A stretch of 64,000 nucleotides of DNA from Candidatus Desulfofervidus auxilii (GTDB lineage: Bacteria; Desulfobacterota; Desulfofervidia; Desulfofervidales; Desulfofervidaceae): the NCBI RefSeq assembly GCF_001577525.1, contig NZ_CP013015.1, positions 203,173 through 267,172 of the forward strand. Reading direction: 5' to 3'. The notes beneath the pieces were generated by a model that worked only from the letters and a program-made list of their open reading frames with translations, had not been told where the DNA came from and ran no database searches. How positions within the stretch are numbered: position 1 is the stretch's first letter; each line of letters begins with the position of its first letter. A program made the translations under genes and the position numbers. Shown here one piece after another: positions 59,973 to 64,000 of the stretch.

Positions 59973-61067
59973 ATGTTTACCTATTACCCTACAATTTTTC
60001 GACATCTTTTGAAAGAAATTTTTACTTATTTCATATTTACTTTTATTATTTTTGTATTTCTCTTTCAGATAGGAAAGGTTTTTGAGCTTACTCGTCTTAT
60101 TGTTATTCATCACATAAGCTTTAGCACTATTGTAAAACTCCTAATCTACACCCTACCCTTTTTCTTATCCTATATCATCCCTGTTTCAGCTCTATTTAGC
60201 ACTTTACTCACCTTTTGCCGATTTACTCAAGATAAAGAATTTATGGCATTAAAAGCATCTGGAATAAGCTCAAAAGCCTTCTTACCTCTGTTAACTGGCT
60301 TTGCCTTCTTTTGTCTAATCCTAACAGCACTTGCCACTACGCTTGGCATTCCATGGGGAAGTGGAGTAGCAAGAAACTTAACTTTTTCTCTAACATCTCA
60401 GAAGGCAGAAGTTGCTTTAAAACCAGGAGTCTTCAACTCTCTACCCGGAGTAGTTCTCTATGCAGAAAAGATAGAAAATGGGCACTTGCAAAACATTTTT
60501 CTTTATTCTGAAAAAAAGGCTTATCCAGGAGAAACAATTATAGCTCAAAAAGGGAATATTCTGCATCAAAAAAATAAAGTAATCTTTCAATTCCAGAATG
60601 GTTGTATCTGCAGAGCACCCAAAAGAGAAAAAGATTTAGTTACAGGTTTTTTGACCTATCAAAATTACAATTATATTTTAGAAATTCCTTCCCATTTAGG
60701 AAAGAGAAAAAAACATCCTAAAGAATATCCACCCTGGGAATTATGGAAAAAGATTAAAACCTATAAAAAGGAAAAAAAAGACTCTACTAGTCTCATCCTG
60801 GCATTTCATAAAAAAATTAGTGTTCCTGTAGGGGCATTTATTTTTGTATTCTTAGGAGCGGTTTTAGGATTAAGAGAAGAAACTAAAAAATCTTTGGGAG
60901 GTATCTCATTGGGCCTAATTCTCTTTACTTTGTATCAGGCTCTTTTTATAGCAGGTAAAAATTTAGCTAAGGCCCATGTCATCCCAGCACATTTGAGTTT
61001 CTGGCTTCCCAACTTAATATTTGGTGGAATTACTATTTACTTGTGGTGTAGAAAAATAAATGATTAA
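59973..61067 (+). CDS. lptF: LPS export permease LptF
   Basis: One of two permeases of the LptB2FG ABC transporter that extracts lipopolysaccharide from the inner membrane. Six membrane helices: IFTYFIFTFIIFVFLFQIGK, LIYTLPFFLSYIIPVSALFS near the start, a periplasmic jellyroll of about 130 residues in the middle, and AFIFVFLGAVLGLREETKKS at about 290. Conserved FCRFTQDKEFMALKASGIS at about 87-105 is the coupling helix. Length 364. It overlaps lptG by 8 nt. The ATPase gene lptB is not in the window. Confidence 0.92.
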   Translation: MFTYYPTIFRHLLKEIFTYFIFTFIIFVFLFQIGKVFELTRLIVIHHISFSTIVKLLIYTLPFFLSYIIPVSALFSTLLTFCRFTQDKEFMALKASGISSKAFLPLLTGFAFFCLILTALATTLGIPWGSGVARNLTFSLTSQKAEVALKPGVFNSLPGVVLYAEKIENGHLQNIFLYSEKKAYPGETIIAQKGNILHQKNKVIFQFQNGCICRAPKREKDLVTGFLTYQNYNYILEIPSHLGKRKKHPKEYPPWELWKKIKTYKKEKKDSTSLILAFHKKISVPVGAFIFVFLGAVLGLREETKKSLGGISLGLILFTLYQALFIAGKNLAKAHVIPAHLSFWLPNLIFGGITIYLWCRKIND

Positions 61068-62139
61068 AATTATAGATAAATATATCACTAAAAGCTTTTT
61101 AAAAGCTTTTAGTTTCTTAATTATTGCCGGTGTTAGCATCTATTTTATATTTGATTTTTTCGAAAAAATAGATAATTTTATAAACGCATCTGTTCCCCAA
61201 AAATTTATCTTTGCCTACTTTCTCTTTTCCCTTCCCAAAGTTATCACTCAAGTATTACCCACTGCTTGCTTACTTGGGGCCCTTATTAGCCTGACATTTC
61301 TAAAAAAACACAATGAATTAACTGCTATGCAAGCCTCAGGAATAAGTCCCTATGGTATAAGCGCATCTTATTTCATGATAGGTCTGTTAATCTGTTTAGG
61401 ATTTTTTTTATTTAACGAAATAATTGTTCCTAAAGCTCAGACTAAAGCAAATAATATATGGCTTGTTCAAGTGAGAAAAAAAACACCCAAAGGAGGGTAT
61501 TTTCAAGAAAGAATCTGGCTAAAAGGCGAAAAAAATATCTATCAAATAAATGCTATAAACTTAAAGACAAAAACCATGTTTGGCATCACTATTTATTTTT
61601 TTACACCACAATTTCAACTTGAACAAAGACTTGATGCCAGACAAGCAATATGGGATGAGAAGAATAAAGTTTGGATATTTTATGATGGAGTAGAACAAAA
61701 ATTAATTCCTTATCAAGAAACTAAGAGCTTCCAAAAAAAGGTATTTCGTCTTAAAGAAACACTGGAGGATTTTCAATTTTTAGAAGCAGACTACCAACGA
61801 TTAAACATCTGGCAATTAAAAAAATACATTACTCAAATAAGCTCTCAAGGATATGACCCTACGGTCTATACTGTAGATTTCTGGCAAAGAACAGCTACAC
61901 CTCTGACCCCGCTAATTTTCATTGTTTTTGCTATCTCCCTGGTTTTTAAGGGAAAAGAAACAAAAGTGAGTTTTGTTTTTAGCTTAGGTCTCATTATTTC
62001 TTTCATTTTCTGGGTAATCCAAGCCCTCTCAATTGCCCTTGGTAAAGGAGGATACCTAAATCCTTTTTTAGCAGCCTGGTTACCAAATATCTTCTTTGGG
62101 ATTTGGGGAATAATAATGTTGCGTTACTTAAATGAATAA
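61060..62139 (+). CDS. lptG: LPS export permease LptG
   Basis: Second permease of LptB2FG, 359 residues. FLIIAGVSIYFIFDFFEKID, PKVITQVLPTACLLGALISL, the coupling segment FLKKHNELTAMQASGISPYG at about 83-102, a periplasmic domain, and the C-terminal helices (PLIFIVFAISLVFKGKETKV). It overlaps lptF and converges on the rRNA operon. Together with kdsB it shows that the cell makes LPS. Confidence 0.92.
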   Translation: MIKIIDKYITKSFLKAFSFLIIAGVSIYFIFDFFEKIDNFINASVPQKFIFAYFLFSLPKVITQVLPTACLLGALISLTFLKKHNELTAMQASGISPYGISASYFMIGLLICLGFFLFNEIIVPKAQTKANNIWLVQVRKKTPKGGYFQERIWLKGEKNIYQINAINLKTKTMFGITIYFFTPQFQLEQRLDARQAIWDEKNKVWIFYDGVEQKLIPYQETKSFQKKVFRLKETLEDFQFLEADYQRLNIWQLKKYITQISSQGYDPTVYTVDFWQRTATPLTPLIFIVFAISLVFKGKETKVSFVFSLGLIISFIFWVIQALSIALGKGGYLNPFLAAWLPNIFFGIWGIIMLRYLNE

Positions 62140-62142
62140 AAA

Positions 62143-62258
62143 CCCGGCAGCTACCTACTTTCCCACGGAGGAATCTCCGCAGTATCATCGGCCTTGGAGG
62201 GCTTAACTTCCGAGTTCGGAATGGGATCGGGTGTGGCCCCTCCAGTATTGCCACCGGG
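62143..62258 (-). rRNA. rrf: 5S ribosomal RNA
   Basis: 116 nt on the minus strand; ends CCCGG/CCGGG pair (62254-62258 with 62143-62147). It contains CCCGATCCCATTCCGAACTC and GCGGAGATTCC typical of 5S rRNA. It lies 45 nt after the 23S end, in the order 23S-5S with no tRNA between. Confidence 0.95.
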
Positions 62259-62303
62259 AATGGATTTATAAACTTAGAATATGAAAGACACATTTAATTT
62301 CTT

Positions 62304-64000
<1,697 letters not shown>

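Overview
The window looks like a chromosome segment from an anaerobic, sulfate-reducing, Gram-negative bacterium of the Desulfobacterota or Thermodesulfobacteria type. The evidence is a dissimilatory adenylylsulfate reductase pair (aprBA), outer-membrane lipopolysaccharide genes (kdsB, lptF, lptG), the LL-diaminopimelate aminotransferase lysine route, and an AT-rich genome carrying a visibly GC-rich rRNA operon, which hints at a thermophile. Archaeal-flavoured genes fit a hot, anaerobic habitat: a ThiD-ThiN fusion, KptA, a DUF234 ATPase, a COG2401-type ATPase and a thiamine-binding MTH1187-type protein. A relative of Candidatus Desulfofervidus would fit, but that is inference only.

Layout. 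0-2 kb: an HsdR-N-like protein, a patatin, and a tRNA-Asn gene whose 5' half is duplicated around a small GIY-YIG nuclease gene. 2.1-10.1 kb: a very AT-rich six-gene island (two paralogous P-loop ATPases, a PLD-family nuclease-like protein, a HerA-type ATPase, an unknown protein, and a GNAT-ABC ATPase fusion). It is bracketed by inverted copies of the start and promoter of a small excisionase-like HTH gene. This is the best candidate for an undescribed system. 10-13.2 kb: debris, repeats and a DUF234 ATPase. 13.2-19.3 kb: a compact plus-strand run (a DUF1573 protein with an in-frame UGA at a Cys position, HAD phosphatase, queH, DUF2905, M24 peptidase, epimerase, purC, LOG-like, thiamine-binding protein). 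19.3-26.5 kb: a minus-strand nitrogen-control operon glnE-glnB-glnD-glnA. 26.7-27.4 kb: a HEPN/MNT toxin-antitoxin pair. 27.5-30.3 kb: a UvrA paralogue. 30.3-35.3 kb: gcvT-gcvH-gcvPA-gcvPB-kptA. 36-39.6 kb: cstA with an ArsA-like ATPase. 42.8-45.4 kb: aprBA with a clear promoter and terminator. 45.9-59.9 kb: kdsB, a MazEF-like pair between direct repeats, lysA-dapF-dapA-dapB-dapL-folK and following genes to pgsA, a stand-alone LigD phosphoesterase domain, HU, then thiC and thiDN. 60-62.1 kb: lptFG. 62.1 kb to the end: 5S and the 3' part of 23S rRNA on the minus strand.

Intergenic regions hold several dispersed repeat families: a 19-20 bp CCTGCCTG palindrome, one copy of which is a clean insertion into a duplicated tRNA half; a roughly 65-120 bp family at 45.6, 48.1 and 57.2 kb; a family shared by 11.3 and 45.8 kb; and another shared by 26.6 and 45.4 kb. 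Several genes without a Shine-Dalgarno (uvrA, lysA, lptF, thiD) have promoter-like boxes 6-8 nt upstream of their ATG, which suggests leaderless transcripts. All functional assignments come from motif recognition in the translated sequence; no database search was run.
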